Below are positions 1 through 7,549 of a stretch of DNA of 9,943 bases, piece after piece. This DNA is from Flavipsychrobacter sp. Lineage in GTDB: Bacteria; Bacteroidota; Bacteroidia; Chitinophagales; Chitinophagaceae. Under the pieces are notes generated by a model that had not been told where the DNA came from, did no database searches, and worked only from the letters and a program-made list of their open reading frames with translations. Positions within the stretch are counted from its first letter, which is position 1; each line of letters starts with the position of its first letter. Location: assembly GCA_021156265.1 (NCBI GenBank), contig JAJNBR010000091.1, forward strand, positions 1 to 9,943, written 5' to 3'. Position numbers and translations under genes: made by a program.

Positions 1-47
1 TTTGTAATGAAGCGGCTGGCATGATTTAAAAAGCGAAGATACAATTA
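1..47 (+). other. Upstream edge: possible 3' tail of a preceding gene and copA leader
   Basis: Two plus-strand frames are open from the window edge and close quickly: one at the TGA at 22-24 (seven codons visible) and one at the TAA at 27-29 (eight codons visible). Either could be the C-terminus of a gene just upstream of copA, which would make copA a distal gene of an operon, but too little is visible to name a product. The bases just before the copA start are purine-rich (AAAAAGCGAAG at about 29-39) and may help ribosome loading. No copper-regulator operator is recognisable in this short stretch. Confidence 0.2.
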
Positions 48-2195
48 ATGGAAGATACGAGTAATGAACACACTATGTCAAAGAGCTATTCGACGGTAGT
101 AGAAGGGATGACCTGCGGCAATTGCGCACTCACGATTTCCAAATTATTGGAAAAGAAGGGGGCTACTAACGTTTCTGCAAACGCAGCTTCTGGAGAAGTG
201 AATTTTACGGTGCCTGAAGCTCTTGATGTTACCCGCATTTATGATACTATTGACGATCTTGGTTACCATGTATTACGCGAAGATGAGAATGGAGTAGCCG
301 AACATGCACACGAGCATGACCATACGACGCTTTACCTGGTCATTTGCGCCATATTTACCATTCCGCTGCTGGCTCACATGTTTGTCCACTGGCCCGTGCT
401 GCATAATCCATGGGTGCAGTTGGCACTAGCTACTCCTGTATATGCGATAGGGGTCTATATTTTTGGTAGAAGCGCTATCCGGTCACTAAAGCACCGCATG
501 CCCAATATGGATGTCCTGATCATTCTGGGCGCTTCGGCGGCTTATGTCTATTCTCTAATAGGCATCTTATTCATTCCCGACCAGGCACATAACTACCTGT
601 TCTTCGAAACGACGGGCTCTATTATCACCCTTGTCATGTTCGGCAATTGGTTAGAGCACAAAACAGTAAAGTCTACAACCCAGGCGATAGACGCGTTGGT
701 AAAACTTCAGCCACAAACCGCCAGAATTATCATTGCTGATAGCCTGGGTAAAGAAACCATTCTGCAGGTAGAAAGCCGGTACGTAAAAGAGGGTGATTTT
801 GTCATGGTGAACAATGGTGACAGCATACCTGTGGATGGTAAAATTGTCCTGGGCGAAGCCCGTATTGATGAACACATGATCACAGGCGAAAGCCTGCCGG
901 CACATAAGTCTATTGGTGACAATGTAGTGGGTGGTACCATAGTAGTGGACGGTAATATTCGCCTCGAAGCGACCACCGTTGGTCGTGCATCGGTTTTATC
1001 AAATATCATCAGGCTGGTGAGAGAGGCACAGGGTAATAAACCACCGCTGCAAAAGCTGGCCGATAGGATCAGCGCTGTTTTTGTACCTGCGGTGCTGGGT
1101 ATCGCATTGCTGACGCTCATTGTAAACTACCTGATCGGGCATTCTTTCGCAGAATCGATGATGCGCAGCATAGCCGTTATGGTGATCTCCTGTCCCTGTG
1201 CCATGGGCCTGGCCACGCCTGCTGCGGTGGCAGTGGGACTAGGTCGTGCTGCCCGTAATGGTATTTTAGTGAAAGGCGGCGATACCCTGGAGCGGTTGAA
1301 AAAGATCAGGCAGATAGTATTTGATAAAACCGGAACACTGACAACCGGCAAGCTGCATATCGAGGAGTTCACGACAAATGGTATTGGCGACGAGCAGTTC
1401 AAATCTGTGGTCGTGTCAATCGAACAGCATTCATCACATCCTATTGCAAAATCTATTGTCGCTTCCTGGCAGCAAGTACACGTCATTGGATTTGAAACCG
1501 TCGAAGAAATGAAGGGTGCCGGAATGGTAGCGAAAACAAGCGATGGTACTCTGTGGCAGCTTGGTTCGGAAAGGTGGTTGCATGCCGGAGCTTCAACAGA
1601 CAATGGCTATGATCTGTACCTTTATCGGAATGGTGTTTACACCGGTGCTATACGTATTGCCGATGAACTAAGGGCCGATGCCGCAGAAACAGTAGGCAAG
1701 CTTAAAGAACTTGGTTATAAAACAATATTGCTGAGCGGCGATAAAAGAGAGAAATGCGAACACATTGCAAAGCAGCTGGGTATAGAAGACGTTTATTGTG
1801 AACATTCACCGGAGCAAAAGAATACGATACTGAGCAACCTAATGGACAAAGCGCCTACGGCGATGGTTGGCGACGGTATCAACGATGCACCTGCGCTGGC
1901 GAAAGCAACTGTTGGTATATCCCTGAGTGAATCTTCTCAGATTGCTATTCAATCGGCTAATATCATTCTCTCTAACAATCAGCTTTCCAGTTTGCCTAAA
2001 GCCATTAAGTTGGGCATTTATACAGAGCAGACCATCAAGCAAAATCTGTTTTGGGCCTTTCTATATAATATTGTCGCTATTCCCGTGGCTGCATTGGGCT
2101 ATCTCACACCAACCTGGGGCGCCGGTATTATGGCGCTCAGCGATGTTGTGCTCGTTCTGAATTCGTTACGACTCGGCGTGCGCAGGCTGAGCTGA
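48..2195 (+). CDS. copA: Copper-translocating P-type ATPase (P1B-type, CopA-like)
   Basis: This integral inner-membrane pump uses ATP to export monovalent copper (possibly silver) from the cytoplasm. The 715 residues are in the usual CopA range. One N-terminal heavy-metal-associated domain (about 14-80) has the metal motif GMTCGNCA with Cys23 and Cys26. A His-rich linker (about 85-92) follows. Eight hydrophobic segments can be placed near 95-112, 122-141, 154-174, 183-200, 342-363, 370-392, 664-683 and 688-708. The actuator loop has TGES at 279-282, the transport-site CPC motif is at 382-384 in helix 6, the phosphorylation motif DKTGT is at 426-430 (Asp426), the nucleotide-binding SSHP His464-Pro465 is present, and the hinge GDGIND is at 608-613. 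Helix 7 keeps Tyr673-Asn674 and helix 8 keeps Met695. The position four residues after that Met, Ser in the Archaeoglobus CopA copper site, is Asp699 here. The ATG at 48 is the first in frame; the ATG at 75 (Met10) would also retain the whole metal-binding domain. Copper rather than zinc specificity is inferred from CPC, Tyr-Asn and the C-terminal Met. Confidence 0.96.
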   Translation: MEDTSNEHTMSKSYSTVVEGMTCGNCALTISKLLEKKGATNVSANAASGEVNFTVPEALDVTRIYDTIDDLGYHVLREDENGVAEHAHEHDHTTLYLVICAIFTIPLLAHMFVHWPVLHNPWVQLALATPVYAIGVYIFGRSAIRSLKHRMPNMDVLIILGASAAYVYSLIGILFIPDQAHNYLFFETTGSIITLVMFGNWLEHKTVKSTTQAIDALVKLQPQTARIIIADSLGKETILQVESRYVKEGDFVMVNNGDSIPVDGKIVLGEARIDEHMITGESLPAHKSIGDNVVGGTIVVDGNIRLEATTVGRASVLSNIIRLVREAQGNKPPLQKLADRISAVFVPAVLGIALLTLIVNYLIGHSFAESMMRSIAVMVISCPCAMGLATPAAVAVGLGRAARNGILVKGGDTLERLKKIRQIVFDKTGTLTTGKLHIEEFTTNGIGDEQFKSVVVSIEQHSSHPIAKSIVASWQQVHVIGFETVEEMKGAGMVAKTSDGTLWQLGSERWLHAGASTDNGYDLYLYRNGVYTGAIRIADELRADAAETVGKLKELGYKTILLSGDKREKCEHIAKQLGIEDVYCEHSPEQKNTILSNLMDKAPTAMVGDGINDAPALAKATVGISLSESSQIAIQSANIILSNNQLSSLPKAIKLGIYTEQTIKQNLFWAFLYNIVAIPVAALGYLTPTWGAGIMALSDVVLVLNSLRLGVRRLS

Positions 2196-2281
2196 TGAAC
2201 AAAGGCATGCGTTTTGTGGTGCTTACTGTCAGAATTTATAATGGAGAACTGACGGTGATAACAAGTGCTTTACAATCATGA
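2195..2281 (+). other. Possible 28-codon leader-type ORF overlapping the copA stop
   Basis: The copA stop and a new ATG overlap as TGATG (ATG at 2195-2197), a geometry often associated with translational coupling. The frame runs 28 codons, starting MNKGMRFVVL, and stops with TGA at 2279-2281, directly before the ATG of the next small frame in the same reading register. I recognise no domain. A frame this long is expected by chance in AT-rich spacer DNA, so it is recorded only because of the overlap geometry. Confidence 0.12.
2225..2256 (+). terminator. Weak candidate hairpin downstream of copA
   Basis: ACTGTCAG (2225-2232) can pair with CTGACGGT (2249-2256) to form an 8-bp stem with one G-U pair and a 16-nt loop, 30 bp after the copA stop. 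The position suits a transcript end, but no T-tract follows and the loop is large. It is therefore not a convincing intrinsic terminator and could be incidental. Confidence 0.17.
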
Positions 2282-2389
2282 ATGGAGAAATGTATTATAT
2301 TAGACCTTGAAACCACAGGGGGCAGATCTTTCATAATCGTAAAGGGTCGATCTCTCAAAAGGCGGAAGCAAGAATTGAAAAACCCTTGA
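2282..2389 (+). pseudogene. Candidate 5' remnant of a DnaQ-like 3'-5' exonuclease gene
   Basis: A 35-codon frame begins with Met-Glu-Lys and then CIILDLETTGG, which closely resembles the N-terminal ExoI motif (hydrophobic-D-x-E-T-T-G) of DEDD-family exonucleases such as the DNA polymerase III epsilon subunit. In that motif the Asp and Glu bind the catalytic metals, and in those proteins it also sits a few residues from the initiator Met. After the second Gly (near 2323) the frame turns into an unrelated basic tail ending at TGA 2387-2389. None of the three plus frames continues with exonuclease-like sequence. ExoII and ExoIII motifs are absent, so no active nuclease is encoded. A truncated remnant is my inference; a chance match or a genuine small peptide are the alternatives. 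Confidence 0.3.
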
Positions 2390-2407
2390 TCAAAACCTAC
2401 TAAGACT

Positions 2408-4645
2408 ATGGCGAAAAATTTACTCTTCGCAATATTGTTTCTGTTGTGTAGTTCAGCAGATGCTGCTAAAGAATATGATAGTATTTGGAAAAATGTTTCC
2501 TTATCGCAGGCCGCTGTGACAGACGGTAAAGTGAAAGCGTATGCCGCTTATGCGTTGGACATGCACGGCATTAAAATTCTGCTGGCATCCGCTACCGCTG
2601 AAAATGGTGTAGAGATCGTATTGCCTACACCCGGCGGGCGGACTATGGCATTTAAAGCCTGGGAAGCGCCGATGATGCACGACCAGCTGGCTGCCAGGTA
2701 TCCCAACATAAAAACCTACAGGGCTATAGCAATTGATGATCCGACCGTAACAGCAAGGCTGGATATAACCGAAGCAGGTTTTCATGCTATGGTGTACGAT
2801 GGGGACGATACCTACCTTGTAGATCCTGTTATTGGCAACAATGACAACTATATTTCTTTTTATAAACGTGATTACGTGCGCGCAACTGATATGATTCCCG
2901 CATGCCAGTTAGCCAGCCTTTCAGAACAAGAATTAATGGCGGGCGCAGTTAGGGTTGATGATTCCAGGCCCAATATTCCGCTTAAGATCAATGGCACCTT
3001 GAGGCGTACTTACCGGCTCGCTTTAGGCGCCACCGCGCAGTATTCAGCGGCTGTGGCCGGTGCTAGCCTTACAAAGTCAAACGTCTTAAGCGCCATGGTA
3101 ACAACCATGAACCGGGTAAACGGCGTCTTTGAAAAAGAGGTTGGTGTATCGATGACACTTGTACCGAACACAGATGACCTCATATTTCTTGCGGAAGATG
3201 ATGGCTATGATAACGGAAATGGAACCCAAATGTTGACACAGAACCAAACCAAGGCTGACGCTATAATTGGTTCAGCTAACTATGATATTGGCCACGTGTT
3301 CAGCACTGGTGGGGGTGGCATAGCCAGTCCAGGATGTGTATGTAAAACCAACTTAAAAGCACGTGGCGTAACCGGACAATCCACACCTGTCGGTGATCCG
3401 TTTGATATCGATTACGTGGCACACGAAATGGGACACCAGTTTGGCGCTTTGCATACGTTCAATGCAAATTTCAACGCAGGCTCGTGTACTAATAACGCAG
3501 ATCAAGCCTCGGCCTACGAGCCCGGCGGCGGATCTACTATAATGGCCTATGCGGGTATTTGTGGGAGTGGTAATAATCTACAACAGAGAAGCGATGATTA
3601 TTTTCACGCCAGGAGCCTGGACCAGATAACCAGCTATCTTGCAGGTAGCGGCAGCACGTGTGGGGCAGTCAGCGCTTCAAACAATACTCCTCCGGTTGTG
3701 CCAGCTTTTGCCCAGTCATTCAATATTCCCTACCTCACGCCATTTGAGCTTACAGCACCCCAGGCAATTGATGCAGACCACGATCAGCTTACCTATTGTT
3801 GGGAAGAATGGGACTTGGGGGACTTTGGTGAAAGTTTTGCAAATACAAACGAGTTCGGTCCTATATTCCGTTCGTTCAAGCCTGTTGAGTCCCGTACCAG
3901 GGTATTCCCCGCATTGGACAAGCTACTAAATAATACGACCTCTTATCTAGGTGAAAAGCTACCGAATGACGCTCGTATACTTAGGTTCAAATTAACAGTG
4001 CGCGATGTGCTGAACGGGTATGGCACGTTCAACTTTCCAACCGATCAAATAACGCTGAATGTCATCAACACAGGGGCGCCTTTTACGATAGTAGCACCCA
4101 ATACTTCATCAGATTACTGGCAGACAGGCAGTAATGTAACGGTTACCTGGAATGTTGCCAATACAAACGCCTCGCCTATAAACTGTAGTACAGTTGATAT
4201 ACTTCTATCGGTAGATAACGGTCTCAATTATCAACATGTACTGGCCTCCAATACACCTAATGATGGCAGTCAGACCATCACTGTTCCCTTTGCGCCCACG
4301 CTAACTGCGCGGGTAAAAGTAAAAGGAAGCAACAACGTATTCTTTGATATAAACAACGCACCGTTTAAGATAAATACGTGGCCTGCAGCCGTCGGTGATG
4401 TGGAGCCATCGGCACAGGTGGATATCTACCCGGTACCGGCACACGATGCGCTAAATATTTATATCCACAACGATGAGGCGCACAACATAATTGTTACAAA
4501 CACCCTTGGCCAAACTGTACTGAGTGCAAACATGAAAAGGCAAATGGATGTGGATGTCAGCTTATGGGCAAGTGGCGTGTATCATGTCCAGCTACTCAAT
4601 ACGGTAACCCAGGAACAAGTGACACGGAAGATAGTTGTTAACTAG
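2408..4645 (+). CDS. Secreted reprolysin-like zinc metalloprotease with T9SS type A sorting domain
   Basis: This is a 745-residue exported metzincin-type protease. A Sec signal peptide spans about residues 1-19 (basic start, Leu/Phe-rich core, S-A-D-A before A-K). Residues about 20-190 look like a propeptide; Cys166 near its end could act as a cysteine switch, which is inference. The catalytic domain (about 195-420) has the zinc motif HEMGHQFGALH at 339-349 (ligands His339, His343, His349; base Glu340) and a Met-turn at Met379 in STIMAYAG, plus several Cys residues that could form disulfides. Residues about 425-550 and 555-655 look like Ig-like or beta-sandwich modules. The last 80 or so residues (about 664-745) are a T9SS C-terminal domain with IYPVPAHDALNI, LWASGVYHVQL and a final KIVVN, predicting transfer through the T9SS with cleavage or surface attachment. 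The T9SS itself is not in this window. No strong ribosome-binding site precedes the ATG, which is common in Bacteroidota. The substrate is unknown. The final codon and stop overlap the uvrA stop on the other strand. Confidence 0.93.
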   Translation: MAKNLLFAILFLLCSSADAAKEYDSIWKNVSLSQAAVTDGKVKAYAAYALDMHGIKILLASATAENGVEIVLPTPGGRTMAFKAWEAPMMHDQLAARYPNIKTYRAIAIDDPTVTARLDITEAGFHAMVYDGDDTYLVDPVIGNNDNYISFYKRDYVRATDMIPACQLASLSEQELMAGAVRVDDSRPNIPLKINGTLRRTYRLALGATAQYSAAVAGASLTKSNVLSAMVTTMNRVNGVFEKEVGVSMTLVPNTDDLIFLAEDDGYDNGNGTQMLTQNQTKADAIIGSANYDIGHVFSTGGGGIASPGCVCKTNLKARGVTGQSTPVGDPFDIDYVAHEMGHQFGALHTFNANFNAGSCTNNADQASAYEPGGGSTIMAYAGICGSGNNLQQRSDDYFHARSLDQITSYLAGSGSTCGAVSASNNTPPVVPAFAQSFNIPYLTPFELTAPQAIDADHDQLTYCWEEWDLGDFGESFANTNEFGPIFRSFKPVESRTRVFPALDKLLNNTTSYLGEKLPNDARILRFKLTVRDVLNGYGTFNFPTDQITLNVINTGAPFTIVAPNTSSDYWQTGSNVTVTWNVANTNASPINCSTVDILLSVDNGLNYQHVLASNTPNDGSQTITVPFAPTLTARVKVKGSNNVFFDINNAPFKINTWPAAVGDVEPSAQVDIYPVPAHDALNIYIHNDEAHNIIVTNTLGQTVLSANMKRQMDVDVSLWASGVYHVQLLNTVTQEQVTRKIVVN

Positions 4646-7491
4646 AGCTCGAGTTCGTGCTTTAAGAAAATACCGGTGATGCTTTCTTTCTTTGCAGCAA
4701 CATCTTCAGGTGTGCCGCTGGCCACGAGTTTGCCACCACCGTTGCCGCCTTCGGGACCCATGTCTATCACATAGTCAGCTACTTTTACAACGTCCAGGTT
4801 GTGTTCTATCACCAATACAGTGTTGCCGCGGTCTACCAGCCTGTTCAGTACTGCCAGCAGGTGACGGATATCCTGGAAGTGTAGTCCTGTTGTTGGTTCG
4901 TCAAGGATGTAGATAGTTTGTCCCGTGTCGCGTTTAGACAATTCTGTGGCGAGCTTTACCCGTTGCGCTTCTCCGCCACTCAAAGTAACAGCGCTTTGTC
5001 CTAATGTGATATAACCAAGTCCTACGTCCTGCAGGGTTTTTATTTTCCTATGGAGGAACGATACGTTCATAAAAAACTCAACAGCATCGTCTACAGTCAT
5101 AGCGAGTACGTCGGCAATGGACTTGCCTTTGAAACGGATCTCGAGCGTCTCGCGATTATAGCGGCGGCCGTTGCATTTTTCGCAAGGCACATATACATCG
5201 GGCAGAAAGTTCATTTCTATTACCCGCATACCGCCTCCCTGGCATTCCTCGCACCTGCCGCCCTTAACGTTGAATGAAAAACGTCCTGCATTATAGCCGC
5301 GTATCTTGGCTTCGGGCACTTGGGCAAATAACTGGCGTATCTCGTTGAAGAAGCCACAGTACGTAGCAGGGTTGCTTCGTGGCGTACGTCCTATCGGACT
5401 CTGGTCAATTTCAATGACTTTATCGATATGGTCTAAGCCATCGATCGATTTATAAGGCATCGGCGCCTGTTTGAAATTATGATAGCAGTGCTTACCAAGG
5501 ATGGGGTAAAGTGTTTCGTTGATAAGTGTACTCTTGCCGCTGCCCGATACGCCACTCACACAAATGAAAGTGCCAAGGGGCAAATTGATTGACACATTCT
5601 TCAGGTTATTACCTGTTGCGCCCTTCAGCACCAGTTTTTTACCGTTGCCCTTGCGCCGCTCCTCGGGTATTTCGATGTTGAGGCTGCGATTAAGATAACC
5701 AGCAGTGGTTGTGTTTTCCTTTATGACATCGTTGGGATGGCCCTGGCTAACTATTCGTCCCCCGTGATACCCGGCTGCTGGTCCTATGTCTATCAGGTGA
5801 TCTGCAGCCATCATGATATCTTTATCGTGCTCTACAACCAGCACCGAGTTACCGCCGTCGCGCAGGTCTTTTAGTGCTTTAATTAGCCTTTGGTTGTCGC
5901 GCTGGTGCAGCCCGATACTGGGTTCATCTAATATATAGGTGATGCCGGTGAGCTGCGATCCGATCTGTGTGGCAAGCCGTATCCTTTGCGATTCGCCACC
6001 GCTTAGTGTACGGGTAGGGCGGTCGATGGTTAGGTAGTGCAAGCCAACGTTTAAGAGGAAATGCAGCCTTTCACGTATCTCTTTAAGAATGTCTTTGGCT
6101 ATCAGGTTTTGCTTTTGACTAAGACGACTTTCAAGGCCATTGAACCAGTCTGAAAGTTCCTGAAGGGATTTTGCCGATAGCATTGCGATATTTGCGTCGT
6201 CTATTTTAAACCAGAGGCTCTCCTTTTTCAACCTTGCACCATCACAAACAGGACATGTATTGAGCTGCATATAACCCTCAGCCCAGTCTCTTATGGCTTC
6301 CGATGTTGTTTCTTTGAACCAGCGCAACACCATATTCACTATTCCTTCGTAGCTATGCTGCGCTACATGTTCGTGATACGTTTCTGCTTCCTCGTCCACA
6401 TAGGTTATAACCCCTTCCTCATTGCCGTACAACAGGATGTTCAGCTGCTTTGCCGGGATGTCTTTTATAGGTACATTCAGCGGAATCTTGTTCTTTTTCG
6501 CCAGTATCATGGCTTGCTGGTAGGTCCAGGCATCGCGCTCTCCGCCAAGCGGCGCAATGCCACCGTCGTTGATGCTAACATTCCTGTTGGGAATGATCTC
6601 ATCCAGGTTCACCTGGTAAATGCTGCCAAGCCCCTTACACCTGGGACAGGCGCCATACGGCGAGTTGAAGGAGAACGTATTGGGGGAAGGCTCTTCGTAG
6701 GATAATCCTGTATCTGCACACATCAGTTGCTTGCTGTACTGCACGATCTTGCTTTTATCAACATCCAGCAAAAACATCAGTTCCTTGCCCATTTGCAAAG
6801 ACTTCTGGATACTCTGGCTCAAACGCGCCTGAGCTTCAGGCACCACAAGGCGATCTATAACGAGCTCGATATCATGTATTTTGTAACGGTCAAGTTGCAT
6901 GCGCTCTTTAAGGTCTACGATCTCGCCGTCGACGCGCACTTTAAGGTAGCCTTGCTTTCTTAGTTGTTCAAACAGTTCGCGATAGTGACCTTTACGGCCC
7001 CGTATCAGTGGCGCGAGCAGCACTATTTTCTTCCCTGCAAAGTGATCTTGTATATGCGTTACTATTTCTTCCTCGCTGAAGCGGGTCATTTTTTTGCTGG
7101 TGTTGTACGAATACGCCTCGGACGCCCTGGCATAGAGCAGACGCATAAAATCATACACCTCGGTAACAGTACCCACAGTTGAGCGCGGGTTGCGGTTGGT
7201 CGTTTTTTGTTCGATAGAGATGACGGGCGAAAGTCCCGTTATTTTATCCACATCGGGCCGGTCAAGATCACCAAGGAATTGCCTTGCATAAGCAGCAAAG
7301 CTTTCCATATACCGCCGTTGACCTTCTGCAAATATGGTATCAAAAGCCAGCGAAGATTTGCCGCTGCCGCTGATACCGGTGATTACTACCAGTTTATTCT
7401 TTGGGATATTTACGTCAAGATTCTTGAGGTTGTGCACCTTCGCCCCCAGCACTTCAATATATTCATCGCGGGCATTACCTGTTCTGGCCAT
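4642..7491 (-). CDS. uvrA: Excinuclease ABC subunit A (UvrA), nucleotide excision repair
   Basis: UvrA is the damage-recognition ATPase of nucleotide excision repair. As a dimer it binds distorted DNA and loads UvrB, after which UvrC incises. The 949 residues match the full-length family (about 940). The first ABC module has Walker A GISGSGKSS (39-47), signature LSGGE (496-500) and Walker B ILDEP (520-524). The second has Walker A GVSGSGKST (647-655), signature LSGGE (837-841) and Walker B ILDEP (862-866). Both zinc sites are intact: Cys282/Cys285 with Cys413/Cys416, and Cys747/Cys750 with Cys770/Cys773. The UvrB-binding and insertion regions (about 130-250 and 290-400) are present, which argues for a housekeeping UvrA rather than a shortened UvrA2-type paralogue. 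The start MARTGNARDE places the first conserved segment at the usual distance. The gene lies 58 bp downstream of the prenyl synthase gene on the same strand with no clear promoter between, so co-transcription is likely. No SOS-box-like site was recognised upstream. Confidence 0.99.
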   Translation of the reverse strand: MARTGNARDEYIEVLGAKVHNLKNLDVNIPKNKLVVITGISGSGKSSLAFDTIFAEGQRRYMESFAAYARQFLGDLDRPDVDKITGLSPVISIEQKTTNRNPRSTVGTVTEVYDFMRLLYARASEAYSYNTSKKMTRFSEEEIVTHIQDHFAGKKIVLLAPLIRGRKGHYRELFEQLRKQGYLKVRVDGEIVDLKERMQLDRYKIHDIELVIDRLVVPEAQARLSQSIQKSLQMGKELMFLLDVDKSKIVQYSKQLMCADTGLSYEEPSPNTFSFNSPYGACPRCKGLGSIYQVNLDEIIPNRNVSINDGGIAPLGGERDAWTYQQAMILAKKNKIPLNVPIKDIPAKQLNILLYGNEEGVITYVDEEAETYHEHVAQHSYEGIVNMVLRWFKETTSEAIRDWAEGYMQLNTCPVCDGARLKKESLWFKIDDANIAMLSAKSLQELSDWFNGLESRLSQKQNLIAKDILKEIRERLHFLLNVGLHYLTIDRPTRTLSGGESQRIRLATQIGSQLTGITYILDEPSIGLHQRDNQRLIKALKDLRDGGNSVLVVEHDKDIMMAADHLIDIGPAAGYHGGRIVSQGHPNDVIKENTTTAGYLNRSLNIEIPEERRKGNGKKLVLKGATGNNLKNVSINLPLGTFICVSGVSGSGKSTLINETLYPILGKHCYHNFKQAPMPYKSIDGLDHIDKVIEIDQSPIGRTPRSNPATYCGFFNEIRQLFAQVPEAKIRGYNAGRFSFNVKGGRCEECQGGGMRVIEMNFLPDVYVPCEKCNGRRYNRETLEIRFKGKSIADVLAMTVDDAVEFFMNVSFLHRKIKTLQDVGLGYITLGQSAVTLSGGEAQRVKLATELSKRDTGQTIYILDEPTTGLHFQDIRHLLAVLNRLVDRGNTVLVIEHNLDVVKVADYVIDMGPEGGNGGGKLVASGTPEDVAAKKESITGIFLKHELEL

Positions 7492-7549
7492 AGTTATTAG
7501 GGCTGCAATTTAAGAAATGATCGAACGTCCCGCGTTTTGAGAACTTTCG

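Noticed and set aside
707..1603. Two long minus-strand frames (137 and 158 codons) inside copA
   Set aside because: They are antisense to highly conserved CopA motifs, have Ser/Thr/Ile-rich compositions typical of antisense shadows, and show no domain.
2269..2298. Sigma70-like promoter TTTACA - 18 nt - TATTAT before the protease gene
   Set aside because: The Enterobacteria-type consensus is not the main promoter form in Bacteroidota, the spacer is AT-rich, and the leader would be over 100 nt; the match is within chance.
2408..2470. Lipoprotein signal (Cys14 in the protease leader)
   Set aside because: The residues before Cys14 (Phe-Leu-Leu) do not fit a lipobox, which needs a small residue at -1. 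A normal signal-peptidase site at A-D-A fits better.
4641..4656. Cluster of restriction-like palindromes (CTAG, GAGCTC, CTCGAG) resembling a cloning polylinker
   Set aside because: The bases encode the natural C-terminus of UvrA (His-Glu-Leu-Glu-Leu-stop) and the protease stop, and both flanks are continuous native coding sequence.
7492..7549. Terminator or promoter between the prenyl synthase and uvrA genes
   Set aside because: Only short imperfect repeats without a T-tract, and no TAnnTTTG, were seen on the coding strand.
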